From Clostridiales bacterium (GTDB lineage: Bacteria > Bacillota > Clostridia > Peptostreptococcales > Anaerovoracaceae): 42,798 nt of DNA. The notes beneath the pieces are model-generated. The model was not told the DNA's origin. It was given only the letters and a program-made list of their open reading frames with translations, and did no database searches. The translations under genes were made by a program, and so were the position numbers. How positions within the stretch are numbered: the stretch's first letter is position 1; the number at the start of each line of letters is the position of its first letter. Location of the stretch: positions 1 to 42,798 of the forward strand of contig JABZIP010000010.1 in the NCBI GenBank assembly GCA_015258265.1, given 5' to 3'. Below are positions 31,417 to 40,896 of the stretch, piece by piece.

Positions 31417-34377
31417 CTACGAATCCCTCTTCATAAGCTCAACAAATTCTTCAAACGGTATAGGTTTTGAATAGTAATACCCCTGCGCATATCTGCATCC
31501 GACATTTTTCAAAACTTCAATATGCTCTGCGGTTTCCACCCCTTCGCATATTACTTCCATACCAAGCTCGTGTGAAAGCCGAACAATCGCCTCCATTACC
31601 TTGTAGTTGTTGCTCACCATATCCGTCGCAAGCAAAAATTGACCGTCAAGTTTGATTACATCCACATATATAGACTGCAAAAGCGAAATTGCGGAATATC
31701 CCGAACCGAAATCGTCGATTGATACCCTATATCCTACTTTTCTCAGTTCTTTTATCCTGCTTTCTACCAATTCCTTGCCGTACTCACCCATACTTTCGGT
31801 TATTTCAATTTCCAGTTTGGATCTTGGAATTTGAAATCTATCCGATATCTCCGTGAGCTTTCTAACAAACTTTTTGTCCTCCAAATGTCTTCGAGAAAAG
31901 TTGGTGGATATTATGATATCATCGAAATTTTGATTTATCCAATGCTGTAAATTCTTACACGCCACTTCAAACATCTGAAAATCCAGTTCGACTATAAATC
32001 CCGTTTTTTCCAAATGCGGTACAAACACGCTCGGCGGTATAACGCCATGTATTCCATGAACCCAACGCACAAGCACCTCAACGCCTATGAGTTTTCCCGT
32101 AACAATATCGTATTTCGCCTGATAATACGGGGTGAATTTGCCGGTACGCAGCGCCATCATCATATCCTTATATATGAGGCTTGTATTTTCAATGTCCCCT
32201 GCCATACTTTCGTCATAGCATACAAAATTTGTTTTGTAATTTTCAGATATTGTGCCTAGAGCATAATTTGCGTGCTTCATAAGGTCTACTACCGGCATTT
32301 GAATTATCAAATCCGCCTTTTTGATGACATATGCCCCCGCTCTAAAGTTGATATTGTAGTCCAATCTTACAAAAATATCTTCCGCTATATCACTAAATAC
32401 CTTATCGAGCCTGTACTCAAGCTCGTCTGTATCGCCCACTTCCATTATCATTACAAAATGGTCCGCCCAGAGAGAGCCTATAAATTCATCAATACTCAAA
32501 TTTTCTTTTAGGATTCTTCCCGTAGTATAAAGGACCTTATCGCCGATTTTAAATCCGTAAATATCGTTTATATATTTAAATTTTGCTATATCTATATGCA
32601 CAAGTGCCAAATTATTTTTGTAATCTTCAACCCTTTCCTTTCGCAATCGTGCATTGACAACATTTTGAAACCTCGTATAATTCCAAACTCCGCTTATTTC
32701 ATTATAATTTAAACGCCACTCTCGCCTTCTCATATAAAATCTATAAAAAAGCGCCAGCGCTATAATCAGTATTCCCAAAAAAATTTCCATGACTATGATA
32801 AGCGTAGGATGTTTTTTTAGTCCCGTCACTATACTGCTGTCTTCAGCTTTCATAGCCGATGTCATAAGTAAATTTTCTATTTCTTCGGTGCTAAACGATG
32901 AAACCGCCTTGTTTAGAATAGGCGCAAGTTCACTTTTGCTTTTATTGATACCTATACAAAGTCGCCTGCTTTGATTGAAATTCAAGTCTTGAACTAAATT
33001 AGGATAGCTGTTTGTATTTCTATATACTTCGTACGCATATTTGTTGAGGTATGTATAACTGGCCTCGCCGTCATTTACTTTCTCCAAACATTCATCAACG
33101 GTTTTATATGTGGTTACTGTCTTTCCTATGGAAGTTGATTTAATCTTATATGTTGAAGCATAAGGATCCGGTACCGCTACCGGCAATTCATACGCTTTCG
33201 GATTGTAAACCGCTACGGTTTTCATATTTATATACGGATGAGTAAGTACTATATTCTTTGAGCCACCATAGGCAAGCTCCCTGTCGCACCCTGCAACCAT
33301 ATCTACTTCACCTTTTTCAAGTGCTTTCATAGATTTTGAGTAACTGTCGTATAACATATATTCAAATTCTATACCCGTATCGTGAGATACTTCTTTCAGC
33401 ATCTCAAATATAAAACCCTGCTTGCGGTGATTTATAAAATCGTAAAACGACATAGGAATCCAGTCAAGTGAGTACCCTACCTTTACAATTCGATTTTTTT
33501 TAACATACTCCTCTTCCTGTGCGGTTAAATTTACAATCTGACTTGGCTTTGCTTCTTTGTATCCAAGCGCAATTTTATCGTTGAAATTCGGATTTGTCTT
33601 CAAAAGCACAGTCATCGCTTTGTCGATTTTATTATAAATTTTGTCGTGCCTAGGTGAATTTTTACTTACTGCAAAGTAGAAAGGCACCTTTCCCAAATCG
33701 AAAATCATCCTGTATCCACTTAGATTTTCGTAATTGCTAACCAACGCACAATCTATTTTTCCAAGCGATAAATCCAATTTTAGCGTACTTTCACTATCAT
33801 ACTCATAAATCGTGAGATTTACTCCTTTTTCTTCCTGTAATTTCCTCAATTTACCGGAATATATGTTGTTTCTGAGCATACCGACTCTCGAATTTTGCAA
33901 TGTTTCGTAATCATTATACAAAAATCTCGGACTATACTCATCCGCGACAAGCATACATTCAAGAGTTCCCGCAGGAAGCGATGTATAATCCAGAAACTGA
34001 GCTTTCTCATCGGATTTTTCAACATAACCGATTAAATCAAGCTCGCCTGTTTTCAGTTTTTCTATGCACCTATCATAATTTTCCATATAGTACTTGTAGT
34101 CGAATGAAGAATACATGGACAGTTCCTGTAAATACTGATAAATATAACCTTTGGGATTTCCTAAATAATCAAGTTCGCTCATGGACTTAACGATTGGAAA
34201 TGCCACATTTACTCTTGTAGCGTCATTTTTTGCCGTCGCATGCGCATCGGTATCAAAACTTATAAGCGATAACAGCAAAACAAGCGCCATCATAAATGAT
34301 GCCGCTTTTAAAATTTTGTCCTTGCTTCTCTTGGTTTTGTCCGCTTTGTTCATACAGACGACCGACTCATTATTCAT
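31417..34377 (-). CDS. Membrane sensor with two solute-binding domains, degenerate GGDEF and EAL phosphodiesterase
   Basis: This 986-residue protein combines a signal peptide or first membrane segment (about 24-44), two tandem family-3 solute-binding domains (about 55-275 and 290-515), a membrane helix (about 525-547), a GGDEF domain and an EAL domain. The GGDEF active site reads GSLWADHF, lacking the signature, so it should not make c-di-GMP. The EAL domain looks active: EVLVRW near 768, then the Asn of STNF, EITES, IDDFGSG, KLDGQF and EGVET. It probably hydrolyses c-di-GMP in response to an extracellular amino acid or other ligand. The gene overlaps the FtsX-like permease gene by eight bases. 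Confidence 0.93.
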   Translation of the reverse strand: MNNESVVCMNKADKTKRSKDKILKAASFMMALVLLLSLISFDTDAHATAKNDATRVNVAFPIVKSMSELDYLGNPKGYIYQYLQELSMYSSFDYKYYMENYDRCIEKLKTGELDLIGYVEKSDEKAQFLDYTSLPAGTLECMLVADEYSPRFLYNDYETLQNSRVGMLRNNIYSGKLRKLQEEKGVNLTIYEYDSESTLKLDLSLGKIDCALVSNYENLSGYRMIFDLGKVPFYFAVSKNSPRHDKIYNKIDKAMTVLLKTNPNFNDKIALGYKEAKPSQIVNLTAQEEEYVKKNRIVKVGYSLDWIPMSFYDFINHRKQGFIFEMLKEVSHDTGIEFEYMLYDSYSKSMKALEKGEVDMVAGCDRELAYGGSKNIVLTHPYINMKTVAVYNPKAYELPVAVPDPYASTYKIKSTSIGKTVTTYKTVDECLEKVNDGEASYTYLNKYAYEVYRNTNSYPNLVQDLNFNQSRRLCIGINKSKSELAPILNKAVSSFSTEEIENLLMTSAMKAEDSSIVTGLKKHPTLIIVMEIFLGILIIALALFYRFYMRRREWRLNYNEISGVWNYTRFQNVVNARLRKERVEDYKNNLALVHIDIAKFKYINDIYGFKIGDKVLYTTGRILKENLSIDEFIGSLWADHFVMIMEVGDTDELEYRLDKVFSDIAEDIFVRLDYNINFRAGAYVIKKADLIIQMPVVDLMKHANYALGTISENYKTNFVCYDESMAGDIENTSLIYKDMMMALRTGKFTPYYQAKYDIVTGKLIGVEVLVRWVHGIHGVIPPSVFVPHLEKTGFIVELDFQMFEVACKNLQHWINQNFDDIIISTNFSRRHLEDKKFVRKLTEISDRFQIPRSKLEIEITESMGEYGKELVESRIKELRKVGYRVSIDDFGSGYSAISLLQSIYVDVIKLDGQFLLATDMVSNNYKVMEAIVRLSHELGMEVICEGVETAEHIEVLKNVGCRYAQGYYYSKPIPFEEFVELMKRDS

Positions 34378-35695
34378 TCTTCAAACTCTCCAAGGCACTG
34401 AGTTCCATAGCTCGTTTTGCCGGATAATAACCTGCCAGCAGCCCTATCAATGTTGCAAACCCTACAGCTGCAAAAGCAAGCCAAACAGGTATGTGTGAAA
34501 TATGACCTTCCATTCCACCCATCATCTGGTCGAATGCTACGCTTATTATATCACGAAGCACGGTATTCATCAATACCGAAACCGTTATACTGAAAATTAA
34601 ACCTGCAAGTCCGCCCAAAAATCCTATAAGCCCTGCTTCAAGTATGAACATCTTGCGTATATCTTCGAGATTGGCCCCAATAACCTTCATTACGCCTATT
34701 TCTCGGGTTCTTTCGTATATCGACATTATCATCGTATTGGTAATGCCGAGTGCCGCAACAAGTAAAGATATGCCACCAATTCCGCCGAGTATTCCCTGTA
34801 TCATTCTGGATGTTTTTTTCACCGACTCAAGCCAGTCGCTCGGACTATATGTTCCGTAGTCCAAAGCTCGAAGCGCTTCACTAACCTTACCCGACATATT
34901 GATATCTTCAACATAAATCAGCGCTTGGTCGTAAGTTTTTCTTCCGACTTTAACTTTTTCACGAGTCGCCTTTTGCGTTTCCCTTATGAATTTTTCGACG
35001 AATTCTATATTCATATAGCAATTATATGCCGAATCGTCATCCGGATTCGAAAGTACGCCAACAGGTCTGACCTTAAACTCGGGGTAGTTTATCTTTTCCG
35101 CTTCGCTGCCTTGCTGCGGTTGCCTTTTTTGACCGTAAGACTCATCGCCTGTAATAAACATCTTCTTTTGCTGCATCACGGCAAGTCCCTCCTCTGACCA
35201 TTCGTCTTTGGACGGATCATGAAAAAAATGCGGTATCTGGCTCCCGAAGAGAATCATCTCTTTGTCCGAACTGGAAAGCATCCTGCCTCCCTCATCAACT
35301 GCGTATTTAAATTTTTCAAATACCTCCGGTCTAATGCCGATTATATCCACTGTCGCAACTTGCCTGCCCGCAACTACCGCCACGCTTGTCTGAACAACAG
35401 GTGTAATCGCTGTAACGCCTTCCATTTTCGAGATTTCTTCTATCGTTTGATCGTTTAAAATCCCGTTTGTCCTTCCTTTCGATGCCATGCCCTCGTTCGC
35501 CCTTACATTGATGACATGCAAATTTCCATAACTTTCTACTTGCTTTTGATTGTTCTCGGAAAGGCCGAATCCTATCGAAAGCATGACAACTATTGCGCAA
35601 GTACCCACGACAACACCGATTACCGCAAGTAGAGTCCTTGTCCTACGCCTTAGCAAATTTCTAAAGCAAAGCTCTATCAAATCTCTGTTTGTCAT
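34370..35695 (-). CDS. MacB/FtsX-like ABC permease
   Basis: This 441-residue permease has the MacB topology. A first membrane segment (about 22-45) and a large extracytoplasmic MacB_PCD domain (about 46-290) are followed by three C-terminal segments. The segment SIYERTREIGVMKVIGA is the family's typical coupling helix. Such permeases with LolD-like ATPases use mechanical motion to move or release envelope substrates rather than transport across the membrane. Partners are the ATPase at 37751-38473 and the exported repeat protein between them. An AGAGGA site precedes the ATG at 35695. The C-terminal coding end overlaps the c-di-GMP sensor gene. Confidence 0.92.
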   Translation of the reverse strand: MTNRDLIELCFRNLLRRRTRTLLAVIGVVVGTCAIVVMLSIGFGLSENNQKQVESYGNLHVINVRANEGMASKGRTNGILNDQTIEEISKMEGVTAITPVVQTSVAVVAGRQVATVDIIGIRPEVFEKFKYAVDEGGRMLSSSDKEMILFGSQIPHFFHDPSKDEWSEEGLAVMQQKKMFITGDESYGQKRQPQQGSEAEKINYPEFKVRPVGVLSNPDDDSAYNCYMNIEFVEKFIRETQKATREKVKVGRKTYDQALIYVEDINMSGKVSEALRALDYGTYSPSDWLESVKKTSRMIQGILGGIGGISLLVAALGITNTMIMSIYERTREIGVMKVIGANLEDIRKMFILEAGLIGFLGGLAGLIFSITVSVLMNTVLRDIISVAFDQMMGGMEGHISHIPVWLAFAAVGFATLIGLLAGYYPAKRAMELSALESLKNE

Positions 35696-35718
35696 AGTCC
35701 ATCTTCCTCTAAATCCGT

Positions 35719-37749
35719 TTACACATCAAGGTCATCAATTTCGAGATCCTTGTGCATTTTATTTTTGCGGATTTTTTTCACCACTATTACAGCTATTACA
35801 AGCGATGCCACAATTATGCCGAATATTATCAAACTCCATGGAGCTTTCTTTTGATTATCCTTCTGATTATCGTCGTTGTCGTTGATAACCTGCTCCTTTG
35901 TAGCCTCAAATTCGAACGGTACCTCTATTATCTGAGATTCTCCCTCGCTATCTTCGAAAGTAAAACTGACAGTACCTGTTACAGTACCGACTTCTCTCGG
36001 AACAACTGTAAAGCTATATGTATCGCTCTTACCTGCTTCCATGTTTCCTGCATAGTAACTATTTGACTGTGTTACATCAAAATCACCGCTGCAATTTATC
36101 TTCAAATTGTTCAAAACAGTCTTGCCCATATTGTAAAATTGAAGCTCACAACTTACAGGACTCCCCACATATGCTTCCTGCGGCGGTACAAAATCATCAA
36201 TCACAAGGCGAGTTCTCTGCGTTACCGGTATAGCTATAACATCCGAAGATTCAAGCGCTTCTCCGTCTTTTGTTTCATAGCTGATTTTGACAGTCATTGA
36301 AGTCGTCTTTTGTTCAGCTTGCGGTTTTACATCAAATGCCATGCTTTTTGTGTAATGCGCTTTTCCTCTGATTTTGTCTATGAAAAACGAATTGCTGCCT
36401 CCTGCCGGTACAAACACTCCGCCCTCATCCGTCAAGGATACCTTGATATTCGCAAGCTCCTTAGTCGATGTATTAAGTATTCCGAGATTCAGTATAAAAT
36501 GTCCTCCCGCCTGAACCGCCGTACCTCCATATGTATATCCGTCAACCATCAGCTGCGGTTTTTTTACCCCGTCATCGGCACTTGCTTCTACCGTTACAAC
36601 TGCGTACTGCGAAACTTGCGCCGCATTTTTTGCATCGGAATTTGTACTTTCCGCATTTATCTTGATCGCACAACTTTTTCCTTCTTTTGTTTCTTGCGCA
36701 AAATAACTTATTGTGTATGTCTTGGTTTGCCCCGGATCGAAGCTGTCCACAAAGATGTTTCTGCTTCTATTCAAAAGTCCTTCTGCAGGTTCTGCTGTAA
36801 TCTTAATCGAACGCAGTTTTGTTTTTCCGCTATTTGTAACGGAAAACGAAACATTAAATGTACTTTTTTCAGCCACAACATTGGGCGCAGTTACATTTGT
36901 TATATTCAAATCGTTTTTAATATCTTCTTTTCCGGCTCCTACTACAGGAATGTACAGCGTCTTTGAACCTTTCACCTCTCCACGCATAAAATCCTGCCCC
37001 TGAACAGTTACTTCTATCGGGTAATTCTTGCTCTGCGTCCCGTCTTCCACGCTTATAGGAAAGTCTACCGTTTGCTTTTGACCTGTCGACAAATAGCCTA
37101 TATTCGCCTGATTACTACCGTTGTTAATGCTAAGTCCTTCCGGCAATGTTATCTTTACCGAGCCGTTCTTTACCACACTGTTTCCGTAATTGTAAAGCGT
37201 GAGCGACAATTTATTGTTTCCGCCCACCGTAAAACCCGACGCAGGTTTTATCGTATGCGATACATCAACAGCCGCTACCCAACCCACCTCGTGGCCGTCC
37301 GTGGCAAATTTCTCGTATACTGTAAAATTTTCCAACCTGCTTGTCAGATTTCCAAGAGATACTCCGCCCACTCTTTCCATATCAGCCTTGAACTGAATAG
37401 TCCTATCGCCAAGCGAAGCATTTCGCCCGATAGTCAAGGTAAAGCTGACACTTGTTTCTTCATTTTGGTTAATAGTTAATTCACCGGTGTTTTGCGAGGC
37501 TTCTATACCTGCGCCTGAAACCTCCAGTTGCATGTTTTTAACCACTATAGCATAATCTCTCTCATTTTTAATTTTATATATAACGGTAGTCTTACTACCT
37601 TGTGTCCCGCTTGTAGATGTATCTTGCAATGTAGCAGTAACATCACCTACACCTGCATATGCTTCGTTATCGTATGGAATATTTACACATATGACAGCTA
37701 TGCACACAAGTGCGAGCATCATTTTCTTCACAAATTGATTTAAAAGCAC
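35719..37749 (-). CDS. Exported membrane-anchored protein with Ig-like (CARDB/NEW3-type) repeats
   Basis: This 676-residue protein starts from a GTG at 37749, nine bases after AGAGG. It has a signal peptide (about 1-32, ending EAYA), a series of five to six beta-rich modules with phrases such as LTLYNYGNSVVKNGSVKITLP and VSFSVTNSGKTKLRSIKI, and one C-terminal membrane helix (about 643-663) with a Lys-rich cytoplasmic end. The modules resemble CARDB/NEW3 or COG1361 domains. In Gram-positive operons with MacB-like ATPase and permease this type of protein may take the place of the periplasmic adaptor MacA. It lies one base after the ATPase stop. Its exact function is unknown. Confidence 0.85.
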   Translation of the reverse strand: MLLNQFVKKMMLALVCIAVICVNIPYDNEAYAGVGDVTATLQDTSTSGTQGSKTTVIYKIKNERDYAIVVKNMQLEVSGAGIEASQNTGELTINQNEETSVSFTLTIGRNASLGDRTIQFKADMERVGGVSLGNLTSRLENFTVYEKFATDGHEVGWVAAVDVSHTIKPASGFTVGGNNKLSLTLYNYGNSVVKNGSVKITLPEGLSINNGSNQANIGYLSTGQKQTVDFPISVEDGTQSKNYPIEVTVQGQDFMRGEVKGSKTLYIPVVGAGKEDIKNDLNITNVTAPNVVAEKSTFNVSFSVTNSGKTKLRSIKITAEPAEGLLNRSRNIFVDSFDPGQTKTYTISYFAQETKEGKSCAIKINAESTNSDAKNAAQVSQYAVVTVEASADDGVKKPQLMVDGYTYGGTAVQAGGHFILNLGILNTSTKELANIKVSLTDEGGVFVPAGGSNSFFIDKIRGKAHYTKSMAFDVKPQAEQKTTSMTVKISYETKDGEALESSDVIAIPVTQRTRLVIDDFVPPQEAYVGSPVSCELQFYNMGKTVLNNLKINCSGDFDVTQSNSYYAGNMEAGKSDTYSFTVVPREVGTVTGTVSFTFEDSEGESQIIEVPFEFEATKEQVINDNDDNQKDNQKKAPWSLIIFGIIVASLVIAVIVVKKIRKNKMHKDLEIDDLDV

Positions 37750-37750
37750 T

Positions 37751-38473
37751 TTAATTTACCTCTTTGTCTTTATCATTCTTTTCTACCGGTTTGGTTTCTA
37801 TGCTCAAAATATTTCCGTCTTGTATTGTAACAATCTTATCAGCATATTGCGCAATCGACCGATCGTGCGTTACAAGTATCAATGTCGCATGTTGTTTTCT
37901 GACCTGATTGATTATAATTTGCATTACTTCCTTGGTCGTATTTGTATCCAAATTTCCGGTCGGCTCATCCGCAAATATTATCTTTGGCCGTGCCGCAAGC
38001 GCTCTTGCTATGCCGACTCTTTGCTGCTGACCTCCGCTCATCTGCGTAGGTTTTCTGTTTTCGTATCCGCTAAGTCCTACCGCCTGTAACGCCTCTTCGG
38101 ACAGCTTGTTGCGCGTTTTTTTGTCAGTACCGCGGAATATCAACGGCAAGCTCACATTCTCAATCGCTGTAAGCATAGGTAGTAAATAATACGCCTGAAA
38201 TATAAACCCGATGTTCTTTTGTCTGAAAAGCGTAACCTGCTTCTCATTGAGTTTGTGAATAGGCACTTTACCTATATATATTTCACCTTTTGTGGGTTTT
38301 TCAAGGCCTGCCACCATATTTAAGAATGTGGATTTTCCCGAACCGGATGTCCCCAAAAAGCAAACCACCTCGCCACGAAAGATTTCGAGGCTGACATCGT
38401 TCAATGCCACTACCTTTTCTTCGCCCATTCTGTAAACTTTGCGGACATGGATTACTTTAATTAACGGTTCCAT
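37751..38473 (-). CDS. MacB/LolD-type ABC ATPase
   Basis: The product is 240 residues from the ATG at 38473, with GGCGGG six bases before it. The frame continues to a TTG at 38491 without a site. It has Walker A GTSGSGKST, Q-loop IFQAYYLLP, signature QMSGGQQQRVGIARAL, Walker B IIFADEPTGNLD and switch VTHDRSIA. The set is diagnostic of the LolD/MacB/SalX class, which partners FtsX-like permeases. It is the first gene of ATPase, exported repeat protein, permease and c-di-GMP sensor. It follows tyrS by only 23 bp, so the module may be read through from the tyrS transcript. No own promoter is visible. Confidence 0.94.
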   Translation of the reverse strand: MEPLIKVIHVRKVYRMGEEKVVALNDVSLEIFRGEVVCFLGTSGSGKSTFLNMVAGLEKPTKGEIYIGKVPIHKLNEKQVTLFRQKNIGFIFQAYYLLPMLTAIENVSLPLIFRGTDKKTRNKLSEEALQAVGLSGYENRKPTQMSGGQQQRVGIARALAARPKIIFADEPTGNLDTNTTKEVMQIIINQVRKQHATLILVTHDRSIAQYADKIVTIQDGNILSIETKPVEKNDKDKEVN

Positions 38474-38496
38474 TTGCATCCCGCCTTTCAAAATAT

Positions 38497-39798
38497 TTAA
38501 ATTTCAACCTTATGAAATGTCTTTTTGCCTTTTTTCACTATGAGCTGACCGTCTTTGAAATCAGCCTTTGTAATTGTGAGTTTTTTATCTAAAACTTTCT
38601 CTCCGTTTACGGAAAGTCCTCCTTGCTCTATTGTCCTGAAGCCTTCCGCATTGCTCGGAACCAGCTTGATTTCACGAATCAAATTTACAATTCCCATGCC
38701 CTCGCCCTCAAACAGCGACGCTTCGAGCTTGGTCGTAGGTATATTTTCCAAATTGTCCCCACCGGAAAATGCGGCTCTTGCAGCATCCTGTGCCTTATGT
38801 GCCTCATCTTCTCCGTGCACCAGTTTGGTTACTTCAAAAGCAAGTACTTCCTTTGCTTTGTTGATTTCCTGTCCTTCCAACGCCGACAATCTTGCAACCT
38901 CGGACATAGGTAAAAATGTGAGCATGCGCAAGCATTTGTTTACATCGGCATCGTCAACATTCCTCCAATATTGGTAGAATTCATACGGTGATGTTCTCGC
39001 CTTGTCAAGCCAAAGAGCTCCTTTTTGCGTTTTTCCCATTTTGATACCTTCGCTGGTAGTCAAAAGCGAAAAAGTCATACCGTAGACCTGCTTGTCAAGT
39101 TCGCGCTTAGTGAGTCTTATTCCTCCCAATATATTCGACCACTGATCATTGCCGCCAAACTGCATCTGACAATCTATGTCCTTTGCCATTACCATAAAAT
39201 CATACGACTGCATGAGCATATAATTGAACTCAAGAAAAGACAAACCTTTTTCCATTCTCTGCTTGAAGCATTCCGCTCTAAGCATTTCGTTTACGGAAAA
39301 ATGTTTACCTATATCCCTTATAAATTCTATGTAATTCAGTCCCAAAAGCCACGATGCGTTATTTACACATATCGCCTTGCCCGGCTTCGGCTCCTTGTCC
39401 ATTTTTTTGCCTTCATACACCCATTCATCGTCAAATTCCAAAAACTTATCGAAAAGTCTTTTGAACGCATCGCAGTTGTTTTGTATTACTTCGGGAGTCA
39501 TAAGTTGCCTCATATCGGTTCTTCCGGAAGGATCTCCAACCATGGCGGTACCGCCTCCTATAAGCACGATAGGTGTATGTCCGAATTTTTGCATATACAT
39601 CATTATGATTACCTGCATAAAATGTCCTACATGCAGGCAATCCGCAGTCGGATCAAATCCGATATAAAATTTAATTTTTTCTTCTGAAAGCAACTTCCTT
39701 ACAGTTTCTTCATCCGTAGATTGCTCTATAAATCCTCTTTCTTTTAAAACATCGTAAACATTCGTATGTTCACTCACGTTATCCGGTATAAAATTCAT
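38497..39798 (-). CDS. tyrS: Tyrosyl-tRNA synthetase
   Basis: This 433-residue class I synthetase has YIGFDPTADCLHVGHF (HIGH motif as HVGH), tyrosine-site residues in MQSYDFMVM and GGNDQWSN, and the KMSKS loop as GIKMGKTQKGALW. A C-terminal S4 RNA-binding domain follows (about residues 365-425). It charges tRNA-Tyr. The gene lies ten bases downstream of upp, with no T-box leader in between, although many Firmicutes tyrS genes have one. By contrast, the NSS transporter at 8516-9883 has a tyrosine-type T-box. A second tyrS elsewhere is possible. Confidence 0.96.
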   Translation of the reverse strand: MNFIPDNVSEHTNVYDVLKERGFIEQSTDEETVRKLLSEEKIKFYIGFDPTADCLHVGHFMQVIIMMYMQKFGHTPIVLIGGGTAMVGDPSGRTDMRQLMTPEVIQNNCDAFKRLFDKFLEFDDEWVYEGKKMDKEPKPGKAICVNNASWLLGLNYIEFIRDIGKHFSVNEMLRAECFKQRMEKGLSFLEFNYMLMQSYDFMVMAKDIDCQMQFGGNDQWSNILGGIRLTKRELDKQVYGMTFSLLTTSEGIKMGKTQKGALWLDKARTSPYEFYQYWRNVDDADVNKCLRMLTFLPMSEVARLSALEGQEINKAKEVLAFEVTKLVHGEDEAHKAQDAARAAFSGGDNLENIPTTKLEASLFEGEGMGIVNLIREIKLVPSNAEGFRTIEQGGLSVNGEKVLDKKLTITKADFKDGQLIVKKGKKTFHKVEI

Positions 39799-39807
39799 AT
39801 CTTGCTC

Positions 39808-40437
39808 CTATTTAGTTCCATATAGTCTATCGCCCGCATCACCAAGTCCCGGCAATATGTAGGCATTTTCGTTCAATCTTTCGTCTTTCGCCGCTATGAA
39901 AATGTCCACATCAGGGTGCGCAGCTTGTAACGCGCTTATTCCCTCAGGAGATGCTATTAAGCACATAAATGTGATATTCTTCGCCCCCTGCTTTTTGATA
40001 AAGTCTATCGCTGCAACTGCGCTTCCGCCTGTCGCCAGCATTGGATCGAGTACGAAAACCTGCCTTTTTGCAATATCCGTAGGAAGTTTGCAATAATATT
40101 CAACCGGCTCATGCGTGCTCGGATCTCTGTAAAGTCCAACATGCCCAACCTTTGCATTTGGAACAAGTGCAAGCATGCCGTCCACCATACCGAGTCCCGC
40201 CCTAAGAATCGGAACAATAGCTATGTCTTCGCCTTGAAGCATTCTTACTTCAGTTTTGCACATCGGGGTTTCTATCTCCACTTTTTCGAGCGGCAATTCA
40301 CGAGTAGCCTCGTAGCCCATAAGCATCGCAATTTCTTTTACCAGGTCACGGAAATCCTTAACACTCGTTTCCTTTTGTCTAATCATAGCTGTCTTGTGCT
40401 GAATAAGCGGATGTTCAAATACATATACTTTTCCCAT
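39808..40437 (-). CDS. upp: Uracil phosphoribosyltransferase
   Basis: This 209-residue protein matches the usual Upp length. It has KVYVFEHPLIQHK at the start, VPILRAGLGMVDG, the PRPP-binding loop VLDPMLATGGSA, and the uracil-site string at the C-terminus (YILPGLGDAGDRLYGTK). It salvages uracil to UMP with PRPP. A strong GGAGGAAC site precedes the ATG at 40437. In many Firmicutes upp follows the prfA-tsaC-rpiB block, as here. Identification is firm. Confidence 0.97.
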   Translation of the reverse strand: MGKVYVFEHPLIQHKTAMIRQKETSVKDFRDLVKEIAMLMGYEATRELPLEKVEIETPMCKTEVRMLQGEDIAIVPILRAGLGMVDGMLALVPNAKVGHVGLYRDPSTHEPVEYYCKLPTDIAKRQVFVLDPMLATGGSAVAAIDFIKKQGAKNITFMCLIASPEGISALQAAHPDVDIFIAAKDERLNENAYILPGLGDAGDRLYGTK

Positions 40438-40460
40438 TTTGTTCCTCCTGTTATGTCCTT

Positions 40461-40895
40461 TTATTTAATATTATCTATCATATCTATTCGTCTTTGGTGT
40501 CTGCCGCCCTCAAATTCGGTAATTAGCCACGCATCAAGTATTTTTTGCGCCTCTTCGTTTGATGTAATTCTACCTCCGAGTGCAAGCATATTCGCATTGT
40601 TGTGCTGTCTTGATAATCTAGCCATATTATCATCTGTGCAGAGCGCACATCTGATTCCCGCCACCTTATTTGCAGCTATAGAAATTCCGATTCCCGTTCC
40701 GCAGCACACGACACCTCTTTCCACTTCTCCGTTTGCCACAGCCCTTGCACAACGCTCGCCGTATATCGGATAGTCCACCGGCTCTTCACTATTTGTCCCG
40801 AAATCCGAAACCTCTATACCCGACTTTTTCAAATACTCTTTCAAGTATTCTTTAAGCTCAAAACCGCCATGATCACTTGCTATACCTATCTTCAT
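40461..40895 (-). CDS. rpiB: Ribose 5-phosphate isomerase B
   Basis: This 144-residue RpiB/LacAB-family isomerase has KIGIASDHGGFELKEYL, the active-site loop GVVCCGTGIGISIAANK and CTDDNMARLSRQHNNANML. It interconverts ribose 5-phosphate and ribulose 5-phosphate and so supplies PRPP synthesis, a fitting neighbour of upp. It starts one base after the tsaC stop. LacA/B-type galactose-6-phosphate isomerase is excluded by context and by the RpiB-like active site. Confidence 0.96.
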   Translation of the reverse strand: MKIGIASDHGGFELKEYLKEYLKKSGIEVSDFGTNSEEPVDYPIYGERCARAVANGEVERGVVCCGTGIGISIAANKVAGIRCALCTDDNMARLSRQHNNANMLALGGRITSNEEAQKILDAWLITEFEGGRHQRRIDMIDNIK

Positions 40896-40896
40896 A

